From NCBI RefSeq assembly GCF_000316575.1, contig NC_019682.1:6944001-7008000 (forward strand): a stretch of DNA of 64,000 nucleotides, given 5' to 3'. The notes beneath the pieces are model-generated. The model made no database searches. It worked only from the letters and a program-made list of their open reading frames with translations, and was not told the origin of the DNA. This DNA comes from Calothrix sp. PCC 7507 (lineage in GTDB: Bacteria > Cyanobacteriota > Cyanobacteriia > Cyanobacteriales > Nostocaceae). This document shows positions 27,301 to 35,461 of this stretch, one piece after another. Numbering within the stretch: the first letter of the stretch is position 1; every line of letters starts with the position of its first letter. A program made the position numbers and the translations under genes.

Positions 27301-29653
27301 TTGGCGCGATCGCATCACAGATACAATGCCAGCACTGTTAACAGCTTACCAGAGCGGTTTAGAAACGGGAGATGTGGAATATGCGGCTTGGGCTGCTTTG
27401 GTGCATTGTTACAATCGCTACTGGACAGGGGAAAACTTAAAGTCAGCAGAACCAGCAATTCGTTCTTTAAAAGACGCGATCGCTCCTTTCAACCAAAAAA
27501 ACGGCTCACTCTACATCCAAATATACCATCAAGCCACCTTGAATCTTTTGGGTCATGCCGACGATCCCAGTTGCTTGTCTGGGGAAAGCTATCAGGTGGC
27601 TGAAGATATCCCCGCCCAAATTGCGGCAAGCGATCGCACAGGACTATTTTTTAGTTACGTTTGTCAACAACATCTGCATTATTTGTTTGGGCAGTATGTA
27701 GCCGCAGTTGAGAAAGCCAATGCTGCTAAACCCTACTTTGAGAACTGCGTTTCCTCGCTCCCAACGGTGCTGCACTACTTTTATGATTCGTTGGCACAAC
27801 TGGCAATTTACGCCACTGCAACCGCAAAGGAACGCCGAAAAATCCTCAAAAACATTCAGGCGAATCAGCAAAAGCTGAAGAAATGGGGGTTTTATGCCCC
27901 AATGAATTATCAACATAAGTTTCTGTTGGTGGAAGCAGAACGGTATCGCGTACTGGGGCAAAAATTAGCCGCGCAGGAATCCTACGATCAAGCAATTCAA
28001 CTCGCCAAAGATAATCAATTCCTCAATGAAGAAGCCCTCGCCAACGAACTCGCCGCCAAATTTTATCTCAATTGGGGTAAAACCAAAATCGCTCAGGTAT
28101 ACATGATTGAGGCATATTACTGCTATGCCCGGTGGGGGGCAAAAGCTAAGGTTGTTGATCTGGAAACCCGCTATCCCCAACTACTCCAGCCAGTTTTGCA
28201 GCAACTGAAAACTAGTTTCAATGTCTCCGAAACCCTAACTCAGATTGCTCACTCCTCCACCCAAAGCTCTAGTGCTAGCACCAGTATTTCTGATAGCTTA
28301 GATTTTGTCTCGGTGATCAAAGCCGCTCAAGTTATTTCCAGCACCATCGAATTTGATGAACTACTCCAGCAACTTACCCAAATTATTTTACAAAATTCTG
28401 GAGCCAACAAATGTGTATTGATCTTGCCCCAAGATGAAACTTGGCTCTTGAGAGCGATTTCCACCCCCGAAGCCACAGAAATCTGCTCCGAACCAATAGA
28501 TAATCATCCCCATATTCCCATCAAACTAATTCAGTATGTTAAACGCACCCAAGCTTTGGTGATGGTAGACAATTTGCAAACTGATTTACCCATCATTGAT
28601 GATTATTTGCTGCAACACCAGCCCAAGAGCTTGCTGTGTTTACCGATTCTCAATCAAGGGCATTTAGCGGGGATTCTTTACCTGAAAAATGAAATCACCG
28701 CCGGGGTATTTACAAGCGATCGCCTTTCTGTTGTAAATTTACTCTGCACTCAAGCTGCGATTTCTTTAGAAAATGCTCGATTGTATCAACAAGCAAAACT
28801 TGTACTACGTGATTTACAACAAGCTCAACTACAAATTGTCCAAAGTGAAAAAATGTCAGCACTGGGTAATTTAGTTGCTGGTGTAGCTCACGAAATGAAT
28901 AATCCTCTTGGTTTTATTGCTGTCAGTCTCGAACAAGCTAAACCTATCTTCAGTGATATTGTCGAACACTTAAAGATGTATCAAGAGATTTTACCATTAC
29001 CAGGCGATCAGATCATCGACCATGCCCAAGAAATAGACTTGGAATATAGCTTAGAAGACTTGCCCAAAATGATTGATTCCATGTCTATGGCGTGTGATAG
29101 ATTAAAAAATATCAGCACTAGTTTGAGAACTTTCTCTCGTGCCGATAGAGATTACAAAGTGCCATTTAATATCCATGAAGGTATTGACAGCACAATTTTG
29201 ATTTTGAAACATCGTCTCAAGGCGAATGAAGAACGTCCTGCTATTGAAGTTATCACAAATTACGCTAATTTACCTGAAATTGAATGTTTTCCCGGACAGT
29301 TGAATCAGGTATTTATGAATATCTTGGCGAATGCTATTGATGCCTTGGATGAATTTAATTATGGGCGCAGTTTTGAGGAAATTAAAGCTAATCCTAACTG
29401 TATTACAATTACAACATCAGTCGAAACTAATCTCGTTAAAATTGCGATCGCTGATAATGGTAAGGGAATGAGTGAAGAAGTGAAATCAAAAATATTTGAC
29501 CATTTATTTACTACGAAAGCCGTTGGTAAAGGGACGGGATTGGGGTTGGCGATCGCTCGTCAAATTGTCGAATCAACCCACAGTGGTAAGTTGACATGTC
29601 ACTCTGTTCTCGATAAAGGAACAGAATTTGTGATTGAAATTCCAGTGTTTTAA
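24302..29653 (+). CDS. Hybrid Ser/Thr-His sensor kinase, copy 6 (1783 aa)
   Basis: The frame extends 23 codons further upstream to a TTG at 24233, but that stretch would cover the conserved leader. ATG 24302 aligns the MASTLVSIPGY start with the paralogues and is preferred. The kinase domain has lost about ten residues near position 95, where copies 2-5 carry the palindrome-encoded segment. HKDIKPSN and DFS, the AAA P-loop and FLDDLQWAD are intact. The middle region is unlike the others. The GAF domain is divergent (SDSLDFVSVIKAAQVISS), and the histidine kinase has His1530 in AHEMNNP with DNGKGM and GTGLGLA. It is the last large member; a hairpin and the FIST/kinase pair follow. Confidence 0.94.
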   Translation: MASTLVSIPGYQISKELYDGYRTVVYRGYRQADSLPVVIKLLKNPYPSFSELVQFRNQYTIAKNLNSPLIIATYSLEPYQNGYGLVMEDFGGIPLKEMRYVASLQEFLEVAIALCNSLNILYHEQIIHKDIKPSNILINPETKQVKLIDFSIASLLPRETQEIQNASSLEGTLAYLSPEQTGRMNRGIDYRSDFYSLGVTFYELLTGQLPFVSDDPMELVHCHLAKIPVPIHQINSHIPLALSEIISKLMAKNAEDRYQSALGIKHDLEICLEQLKKTGSIKNFILAEGDISDRFLIPEKLYGRETEVSTLLQAFERVSKGATEIMLVAGFSGIGKTAVVNEVHKPIVRQRGYFIKGKYDQFQRNIPFSAFVQTFRDLMGQLLSESDAQLQIWKTKILEVIGDNGQVLIDVIPELERIIGAQPPATELSGTAAQNRFNLLMQKFVQIFTSLEHPLVMFLDDLQWADSASLKLLQLLMSGTGHLLILGAYRDNEVSPGHPFMLTVDEIVKTGATVNTITLSPLSLVEMNRLVADTLNCEVNLAQPLTELVFQKTQGNPFFATQFLKALHEDRQIIFNWETRYWQCDIAQVKALALTDDVVEFMALQLQKLPAETQNVLKLAACIGAQFDLNTLAIVSERSPETTAANLWKALQLGLIIPNQEIYKFFIQSDSSSVSHTAANPIYRFLHDRVQQAAYSLILADQKQATHLKIGQLLLQESSESQRQERIFDIVGHFNFAQDLICDRQSRYQLASLNLQAGKTAKGGAAFQTALVLANIGIHNLPSDSWQEQYNVTLALHNLAAEAAYLCSQFAQAKQLITLILQQAKQLIDKVSAYETQILAYLAQGQPQEAIYTAIDVLGQFGIRLPKHPTQAQVLLGLAKTKLILGNKKPEQLVNLPNMTDPNKLAAMRILSSAASAAYLCAPKLMPLLVFERVNLSVRHGNTALSAFGYAWYGLILCGILMDIEGGYEFGQLALQLLERFNATDLRAKVLFMTYTFISHWRDRITDTMPALLTAYQSGLETGDVEYAAWAALVHCYNRYWTGENLKSAEPAIRSLKDAIAPFNQKNGSLYIQIYHQATLNLLGHADDPSCLSGESYQVAEDIPAQIAASDRTGLFFSYVCQQHLHYLFGQYVAAVEKANAAKPYFENCVSSLPTVLHYFYDSLAQLAIYATATAKERRKILKNIQANQQKLKKWGFYAPMNYQHKFLLVEAERYRVLGQKLAAQESYDQAIQLAKDNQFLNEEALANELAAKFYLNWGKTKIAQVYMIEAYYCYARWGAKAKVVDLETRYPQLLQPVLQQLKTSFNVSETLTQIAHSSTQSSSASTSISDSLDFVSVIKAAQVISSTIEFDELLQQLTQIILQNSGANKCVLILPQDETWLLRAISTPEATEICSEPIDNHPHIPIKLIQYVKRTQALVMVDNLQTDLPIIDDYLLQHQPKSLLCLPILNQGHLAGILYLKNEITAGVFTSDRLSVVNLLCTQAAISLENARLYQQAKLVLRDLQQAQLQIVQSEKMSALGNLVAGVAHEMNNPLGFIAVSLEQAKPIFSDIVEHLKMYQEILPLPGDQIIDHAQEIDLEYSLEDLPKMIDSMSMACDRLKNISTSLRTFSRADRDYKVPFNIHEGIDSTILILKHRLKANEERPAIEVITNYANLPEIECFPGQLNQVFMNILANAIDALDEFNYGRSFEEIKANPNCITITTSVETNLVKIAIADNGKGMSEEVKSKIFDHLFTTKAVGKGTGLGLAIARQIVESTHSGKLTCHSVLDKGTEFVIEIPVF

Positions 29654-29667
29654 AATTTCTTGCTGTA

Positions 29668-29709
29668 TTTGGGAACACTAAATTGAGAATAAATTTAGTT
29701 GTTCTCAAA
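29668..29709 (+). promoter_or_regulatory. Hairpin between kinase copy 6 and the FIST gene
   Basis: TTTGGGAACA (29668-29677) pairs with TGTTCTCAAA (29700-29709), and CTAAATT (29678-29684) with AATTTAG (29692-29698), leaving one bulged T: a 17-pair stem. The GGGAA-A-ACTAAAT wording matches the left side of the kinase leaders, so it appears related. Here the whole hairpin lies about 70 bases upstream of the next ATG and does not enclose it. No T-run follows, so it is not a typical terminator. Confidence 0.55.
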
Positions 29710-29779
29710 CCCAATATTCGGGCAGGTTTTCTTGTTGTCACCTGTTCCCTATTTCCTAATCAATAGCAGGTAAATAAAC

Positions 29780-30946
29780 ATGTTCAAAGTTGTTGTTGGT
29801 CATAGTGAAGATCCTGATTCTCAAATTGCCATTGAAGAAGTCTTAGATCAATGTAACAAGGCATTAGCAGACAATATCCCCCAAGCAGGTTTGTTATTTG
29901 CCGCTATTGATTTTGAGCATAGTCTCATTCTGCAAATAATCAATCAGGTGTTTCCTGAACTTGAACTGATTGGTTGTACGACAGATGGTGAGATGTCCTC
30001 AATTTTAGGTTTTCAACAAGACTCACTCACACTTATGCTTTTCTGCTCGGATACGATAGAAATTCATGCGGGTGTGGGATATGACACCAAAGAGAATGCT
30101 TACGCATCCGCTGTTTGTGCTGTAGAACAGGCAACTCAAAAAAGTAGCTTACCTACAAAACTTTGTATTACCCTCCCTGCTAGCTACTTAGAAGATGGGA
30201 CAACAACTAGCGGTGAAGACATTCTCAGCGGATTACAGTTAGCCTTAGGTTCCCAAATACCCGTGATTGGAGGTACTGCTGGAGATCAGTTTCAGTTTAA
30301 AAAAACCTATCAATTTTTCCAAAATCAAGTCCTGACTAACGCTCTACCCGTGCTGATTTTTTCTGGAGAATTGCGATTTTCCTACGGTATAGGGTGTGGA
30401 TGGCAACCTATGGGACGCGAAAGTATTGTCACCAAAGCCAAAGGAACCGTTCTATATGAGATTGATGGTAAGCCAGCACTAGAATTTTACCAACAATATT
30501 TAGGCGATCGCCCACCAAGTGCAGAAAATCCCTTAGCAGTCTATGAACAAAATAGCGATCGCTGCTATATGCGAGTTCCGAATACTTCTGATGCAGAAAC
30601 CGGCAGCATAAATTTTCTGGGCAATATCCCCGAACAAGCCACAGTGAGAATGACGGAAATTAGTCGCAATGAAGTAGTTACAGCTGCGAAAACCTCATTT
30701 CAGACTGCTTTGGCAAACTATCCAGGTAAAGAACCAGAAGCAGTTTTACTCTTCTCTTGTTGCTGTCGTCGTTGGCTTTTGGGTACAAGAGCACAAGAAG
30801 AATATCAGCTTGTAAACAGCGCTTTGCCCACTACTATACCCATTTGTGGATTCTACACCTATGGCGAATTTGCACCCCTGGCAGATCAGGATAAAAGCTA
30901 CTATCATCAAGAAACATTTGTTACTTTGCTTCTAGGTACAAAATAA
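29780..30946 (+). CDS. FIST-domain sensor protein
   Basis: The protein has 388 residues and no membrane segment. The N-terminal half matches a FIST_N domain (VVVGHSED start, LIGCTTDGEM, then PVIGGTAGDQF around residue 165). The C-terminal half matches FIST_C (LEFYQQYLGDRPP, then VLLFSCCCRRWLLG and ICGFYTYGEFAP near the end). FIST domains are intracellular input domains thought to bind small ligands such as amino acids. The gene ends 6 bases before a histidine kinase gene that has no sensor domain of its own, so the two products probably form one split receptor. The start is ATG 29780. Confidence 0.9.
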   Translation: MFKVVVGHSEDPDSQIAIEEVLDQCNKALADNIPQAGLLFAAIDFEHSLILQIINQVFPELELIGCTTDGEMSSILGFQQDSLTLMLFCSDTIEIHAGVGYDTKENAYASAVCAVEQATQKSSLPTKLCITLPASYLEDGTTTSGEDILSGLQLALGSQIPVIGGTAGDQFQFKKTYQFFQNQVLTNALPVLIFSGELRFSYGIGCGWQPMGRESIVTKAKGTVLYEIDGKPALEFYQQYLGDRPPSAENPLAVYEQNSDRCYMRVPNTSDAETGSINFLGNIPEQATVRMTEISRNEVVTAAKTSFQTALANYPGKEPEAVLLFSCCCRRWLLGTRAQEEYQLVNSALPTTIPICGFYTYGEFAPLADQDKSYYHQETFVTLLLGTK

Positions 30947-30952
30947 TAGTCT

Positions 30953-32029
30953 ATGGAGTCAGCAGACGCTCAGATTCAACTGCAACAGTTAGAAAAACAA
31001 ATCCGAATTCTTCAGAAAAAACTAGGGCGCTCAGAAGCAGATCGTAGTCAAATAGAAGAAGCGAGTGAACGCAATGAAGCTATTCTTAAAGGTGTGATTC
31101 GAGAACTAGAAGAGTCACAAATTGCCTTAAAAAATCGCAGTTGTGAGTTAGAGACTGCTCTCGGAAACCTCAAAGATTTGCAAGTAAAATTAGTTGAATC
31201 TGAGAAAATGTCTGCTTTGGGTATTTTGGTCGCTGGGATTGCTCATGAAATTAACAACCCCATTAGCTTTATCTACGGCAACTTAACTTATGCTCATAAT
31301 TATGTTAAAGATTTACTCAGATTAATTGAACTTTATCAGGAAAATTATCCTGAACCAGTGGCAGTAATTAAACGAGAAATTGCTACCATTGAGCTTGATT
31401 TTCTCAAACAAGATATAGTCAGTCTGTTTCAATCAATGTTTAGTGGAGCCGAGCGAATTTCTGGAATTATCAAATCACTCAGAACTTTTTCTCGCTTAGA
31501 TGAAGCTACTTTTAAAAGAGTTGATATTCATGAAGGTATTGATAGTACACTGCTGATTTTAAATAATCGATTGAATGCAAATTCTGAAAAACAAAAGAGT
31601 ATTAAATTAATTCGAGAATATGAACAATTGCCGTTAATAGCATGTTATTCTGGTCAACTCAATCAGGTATTTTTGAATATTGTATCTAATGCGATCGATG
31701 CGTTAGAAGAGGCAAATCAGCAGCGCACACTTGAAGAAATTGCTTTATATCCCAACACAATTTGGATTCGTACTTGCTTAATATCTGAGAATCAAATTAA
31801 AATTGCGATCGCAGATAATGGACTTGGCATTCCAGACAAAATTTTACCAAAGTTATTCGATCCCTTTTTCACAACAAAAGCTGTAGGTAAAGGGACTGGA
31901 TTGGGTTTATCTATCAGCTATAAAATTGTGACTGAACTACATCAAGGCAAACTTGAATGTAATTCAACCCTAGGAAAAGGTACAGAATTTATCGTCACCC
32001 TACCGATAGCACCTAACTTTGTAGCTTGA
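30953..32029 (+). CDS. Soluble histidine kinase paired with the FIST protein
   Basis: The protein has 358 residues. The first 80 are a coiled coil with no recognisable sensor domain. Then come HisKA (His98 in AHEINNP) and a HATPase domain (NQVFLNIVSNAIDAL, DNGLGIP, GTGLGLS). It resembles the C-terminal histidine kinase of copies 2 and 5, so it may be a detached member of the same lineage. It is co-directional with the FIST gene, with a 6-base gap, and convergent with rsmG, whose stop codon lies about 20 bases away. No response regulator is encoded nearby. Confidence 0.92.
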   Translation: MESADAQIQLQQLEKQIRILQKKLGRSEADRSQIEEASERNEAILKGVIRELEESQIALKNRSCELETALGNLKDLQVKLVESEKMSALGILVAGIAHEINNPISFIYGNLTYAHNYVKDLLRLIELYQENYPEPVAVIKREIATIELDFLKQDIVSLFQSMFSGAERISGIIKSLRTFSRLDEATFKRVDIHEGIDSTLLILNNRLNANSEKQKSIKLIREYEQLPLIACYSGQLNQVFLNIVSNAIDALEEANQQRTLEEIALYPNTIWIRTCLISENQIKIAIADNGLGIPDKILPKLFDPFFTTKAVGKGTGLGLSISYKIVTELHQGKLECNSTLGKGTEFIVTLPIAPNFVA

Positions 32030-32050
32030 TCAATACCTGCGCCAAAATCC

Positions 32051-32791
32051 TCACAGTGGCTTTTGCACAGTTATACCAACAGCACGGGGAAAATTACCCG
32101 GTGTGCTGGCGACTTTACGCAAATATAAGCAGTGACGAACGCTATTACTAATGGGTGTTGTAAATTGTTCAACGGATTCGATCGCACCACCCAACTGGTT
32201 AACAGCACTTTCCAAAGCTGTCTTTTCTGACTCTATCCAATTACCACGATAAATTACCGCTAAACCATTCTGTTTCAGCAAGGGTAGAGCATATTCTGCA
32301 CAAGCTGATGCTGTACCAACAGCGCGAATTAAAGCAATATCATAGTTTTGGCGATATTGGCGTTGTAGACCTATTTCTTCGGCTCTAGCAATGAGTGTTT
32401 TGCTATTACTTAAAGCGAGTGTGTTTAAGATTTTATCAATAAACGTAATTTTTTTCCGCGTTGAATCCAGCAGAGTCATTGTGCAATTAGGTGCAGCGAT
32501 CGCTACTGGAATCCCCGGAAAACCCGCCCCAGTACCAATATCAATTACAGATGCACCCGCTTCTAGAGATGCGATGAGTTTCCCCTGTGGCGCAACTCCC
32601 CGCAACGAATCCCACAGATGCTTTTCCCAAAACTCTTGCGGTTCAGTGATGCGGGTTAAATTTAACTGGCGATTACCTTCGAGAATTAATTCATAAAGCT
32701 GCTGAAATTGTGCTTGCTGCTGCTCATTTGGTTGCCAATTCAGTGTTTGTTGCCATATCTCTGGCATTTCAACTAGTAGGTCATTTGTCAT
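32051..32791 (-). CDS. rsmG: 16S rRNA (guanine-N7) methyltransferase RsmG (GidB)
   Basis: The protein has 246 residues. The S-adenosylmethionine-binding motif VIDIGTGAGFPGIPVAI and the following LLDSTRKKITFI are typical of RsmG, which methylates G527 of 16S rRNA in the small ribosomal subunit. The LNLTRITEPQEFWEKHLWDSL stretch near residue 40 is also characteristic. It lies 36 bases downstream of an ABC ATPase gene on the same strand and may share its transcript. The spacer holds a short CTCCCTCATCT repeat and a GTCATTTG heptamer. Confidence 0.95.
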   Translation of the reverse strand: MTNDLLVEMPEIWQQTLNWQPNEQQQAQFQQLYELILEGNRQLNLTRITEPQEFWEKHLWDSLRGVAPQGKLIASLEAGASVIDIGTGAGFPGIPVAIAAPNCTMTLLDSTRKKITFIDKILNTLALSNSKTLIARAEEIGLQRQYRQNYDIALIRAVGTASACAEYALPLLKQNGLAVIYRGNWIESEKTALESAVNQLGGAIESVEQFTTPISNSVRHCLYLRKVASTPGNFPRAVGITVQKPL

Positions 32792-32827
32792 TAATTATTT
32801 CTCCCTCATCTCCCTCATCTTCCCCAC

Positions 32828-33502
32828 TCACACCATCGGTAGAGGTTCTTTCACCCTAGCGCTTAGTGTCTCCGGGTCAACTGCTTCTAGTTCACCGTGG
32901 TTGAGTGTCCAACAACGATCTGCGATCGCTAACAAATCTCCAGCATCGTGTGTCACTACTAACAGCGTCCAATCTTGTTTAAGCTTCGCTAATAAATTTA
33001 CCAGCTGCCGACGCATTGACCAATCTAATCCCGCCGTGGGTTCATCTAATAACAATAAATTTGGCTGGCGAATTAATTGCACCGCTAAAGCTAAACGCCG
33101 CTGTTGACCACCACTCAACGCACAGGGGGCTGCGGAGAGTGATAGATGCTCTAATCCCACTTCACTGAGTGCCTCTCTTACACGTTCTGACCCTAACTCA
33201 GGATGCCCTAAACGCAATTCTTCTAAAATTGTACCACCACAAAAATGCCGCTCTGGAAACTGAAACACTATCCCAGCTAATTGTTGTAGCTGTTCAGCTA
33301 TGAGTTCTTGTTCCCGCCAGAAGGCTGCGCCAGATGTAGGTTCGGCGAGTCCCGATAAAATTTCTAGTAAGGTACTTTTGCCAGAACCACTCGGACCAAT
33401 AATCAAACCTAGCTGTTGGGGTGCTAATTCCAAGTTAATTGATTTGAGAATTGCTGTTGGGCAGGATGTGGGGTGATAAGTTAGATTTCTAAGATAGAGC
33501 AT
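32828..33502 (-). CDS. ABC transporter ATP-binding protein
   Basis: The protein has 224 residues and is a complete nucleotide-binding subunit: Walker A GPSGSGKST, Q-loop region VFQFPERHF, signature LSGGQQRRLALA, Walker B LLLLDEPTAGLD and switch histidine VVTHD. The FQFPE wording is like that of ECF-type (CbiO/EcfA) ATPases, which power vitamin or metal uptake. No permease or substrate-binding gene is adjacent, so the substrate cannot be assigned. It is followed on the same strand by rsmG. Confidence 0.9.
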   Translation of the reverse strand: MLYLRNLTYHPTSCPTAILKSINLELAPQQLGLIIGPSGSGKSTLLEILSGLAEPTSGAAFWREQELIAEQLQQLAGIVFQFPERHFCGGTILEELRLGHPELGSERVREALSEVGLEHLSLSAAPCALSGGQQRRLALAVQLIRQPNLLLLDEPTAGLDWSMRRQLVNLLAKLKQDWTLLVVTHDAGDLLAIADRCWTLNHGELEAVDPETLSARVKEPLPMV

Positions 33503-33907
33503 TTGTTAAGATTACCAAAAAGTTGGCGAATAACTGATTAACTACACACAGAGCAACTGAAAAATTCCGAAAACACTCACATAGCACAGCCTGCATTCAA
33601 ACTTTAATCTCACAGCAATAATTATCGACTTCCCAAACTTATAAGTCTTTTTCCACAAGGATTTGACACTCAGGAAAAAACTAACCTATCCTTGCGATCC
33701 GCTGCTGTATGTCTAGGGACTGTTTTCCATTGTGGCAGACTTCCTTCCTGAACAGTGGGTACAAAGAGTGTGGGAACCTGTAATAATTACCCAAGTCAAC
33801 TTGTATAGAAAATTCTGGCTGAAATAGATGTCAGTCTCAGCTAACCATTTTTTGCATTCTAAGTAACATAAACAACTTTTTCAACCGCAATTATTCTGAA
33901 GGTGACA
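33503..33907. other. Divergent spacer without recognised gene
   Basis: This AT-rich spacer of about 400 bases separates the - strand ABC gene from the + strand TPR gene and should contain both promoters. I see no open frame of interest, no strong hairpin with a T-run and no known RNA family. Confidence 0.5.
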
Positions 33908-34819
33908 ATGACTAAACTATATTCTCGACTTGCTAACCTGGGTAAAGCGACTTTAGTAAGTGCGATCGCCTTTAATTTATCTATTAGTCCCTCCCTCGCT
34001 GGCGATCCCTTTCGTGCTAGCGAACCTCGCAAAATTGGCGACAAAACTGAAGCAGCTTTTAAAGCGATTTTCCAACAGGGAAACTATCCAGCCGCAGAGA
34101 GTTATCTCAAACAAGCGCTATCCAGTGAACCAAATGAACCTCTAGCCTATGCCATGAGAGCATCCCTAGCATACACGAATAAGGATATGGCTGCACTAGA
34201 CACATACAGCAAAAAAACCCTGGAAACCGGACAAAAACTGATTGCTAGTGACCCATTACGAGGTAATCTATACACTGCGATCGGTAATTTTTTAGAAGGA
34301 TCTGTAATTATTACTCGTGAAGGTGCAAACGGTGCATCAAAAGCTTTAGGCAAGCTGCGCCAAGTCTATGAATATATGGACAAAGCCGAAGCAATTTCTG
34401 CCAACGATCCAGAATTAAATTTAATCAAAGGCTATATGGATTTGTTGCTAGCTGTGAATTTACCTTTTTCTAACCCAGATCAGGCAATTGAACGGTTAGA
34501 AAAAAATGCTGCACCTCAGTATTTAGCTGATCGGGGTATTGCCCTCGCCTATCGGGATTTAAAGAAATACTCTCAAGCACTAGATTATGCCAACCGTGCT
34601 TTAAAATCGACATCTGATAACCCAGAGATATATTATCTCAAAGCCCAAATCCTCCAAGAACAGGGGAAAAAAGAGAATAGCCAACCATTGATCAAAGAAG
34701 CGATCGCTAATTTTGACAAAGCTTTGACTAAAAAATCCCAACTACCAACCGATCTAGTAAAACAAATTGAAAGCGAACGCAACCGTGCTGCTAACAGCCT
34801 AAACAGTCTTGGTGGATAA
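33908..34819 (+). CDS. Secreted TPR-repeat protein
   Basis: The protein has 303 residues from ATG 33908, which has a GAAGGTG ribosome-binding-like site 5 bases upstream. The GTG at 33902 overlaps that site and is less likely. A signal peptide covers about residues 1-31 (hydrophobic LVSAIAFNLSISPSLA, cleavage after SLA), so the mature protein is probably periplasmic or thylakoid-lumenal. Several TPR-like helix pairs follow (GNYPAAESYLKQALSSEPNEPLAYAMRA; KKYSQALDYANRALKSTSDNPEIYYLKA). TPRs mediate protein contacts; the partner is unknown. Confidence 0.85.
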   Translation: MTKLYSRLANLGKATLVSAIAFNLSISPSLAGDPFRASEPRKIGDKTEAAFKAIFQQGNYPAAESYLKQALSSEPNEPLAYAMRASLAYTNKDMAALDTYSKKTLETGQKLIASDPLRGNLYTAIGNFLEGSVIITREGANGASKALGKLRQVYEYMDKAEAISANDPELNLIKGYMDLLLAVNLPFSNPDQAIERLEKNAAPQYLADRGIALAYRDLKKYSQALDYANRALKSTSDNPEIYYLKAQILQEQGKKENSQPLIKEAIANFDKALTKKSQLPTDLVKQIESERNRAANSLNSLGG

Positions 34820-34821
34820 TT

Positions 34822-34941
34822 AGTCATGTGTCGTTTGTCATTAGTGAACACCTATTCATCTGTGCCCCATACCCCATGCCCAAACTTGATATGTTAGTTC
34901 CATAGCCTCACCAATGACAAATGACCAATAACCAATGACAA
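34822..34941. repeat. Heptamer repeats between TPR and DUF3531-like genes
   Basis: Degenerate GTCATTTG/CAAATGAC units occur at 34822-34848 and 34910-34941. They are of the short tandemly repeated type known from filamentous cyanobacteria, and flank a CCCCATACCCCATGCCC stretch. No coding potential is seen. Confidence 0.6.
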
Positions 34942-35000
34942 CCCTCTCTAGTTAGCTTTATTTGCACCGACCTACTTAGTAATTGAGATATTTAACAACA

Positions 35001-35453
35001 ATGGATATTATATTTCGCGAGATTAATCCTTTTGATGTGTGGATTTGGTTGAAGTTCAGCACCATTCCTTCGGCACGCGAAAGACAATATGTAGAAGAGG
35101 TTTTCAACTCCTGGTTTTATCTGGGTAAGTTGGGTGCATTTAATGCAGAAAATCTCCAGGTACAAGATACAGGACTTGATATCAGCTATTTCGACTATGA
35201 CAGCCAAGGATATAAAAAAAGCTTGCTAGCGCTGATGCACAACATGGGTGAATTTGAGTATGAAGGTGAGTGGGGACGTTGTTGGTTTGACTTAGGAACC
35301 AGTGATGCTATATCCCTGGATATTTTAATTAATGGACTCACACAGCTAAGTGAAGAATACGTCACTATCGAACAACTGTATATTGGCGGCGAAAATGCAG
35401 ATTGGCCCGTCGAGGACAGCGAAAATAACTCCCACTCTTTTTACGATAATTAG
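35001..35453 (+). CDS. DUF3531-like conserved protein
   Basis: The protein has 150 residues from ATG 35001. A TTG six codons earlier is possible but lacks support. The text IREINPFDVWIWLKFST-type start, SWFYLGKLGAFNAENLQ and the acidic GEWGRCWFDLGTSDA stretch fit the cyanobacterial and plant DUF3531 family, by memory of the family. No signal peptide or membrane segment is present. Function is unknown. It is followed 8 bases later by the Nudix gene, so the two are probably co-transcribed. Confidence 0.75.
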   Translation: MDIIFREINPFDVWIWLKFSTIPSARERQYVEEVFNSWFYLGKLGAFNAENLQVQDTGLDISYFDYDSQGYKKSLLALMHNMGEFEYEGEWGRCWFDLGTSDAISLDILINGLTQLSEEYVTIEQLYIGGENADWPVEDSENNSHSFYDN

Positions 35454-35461
35454 TTACAAAA

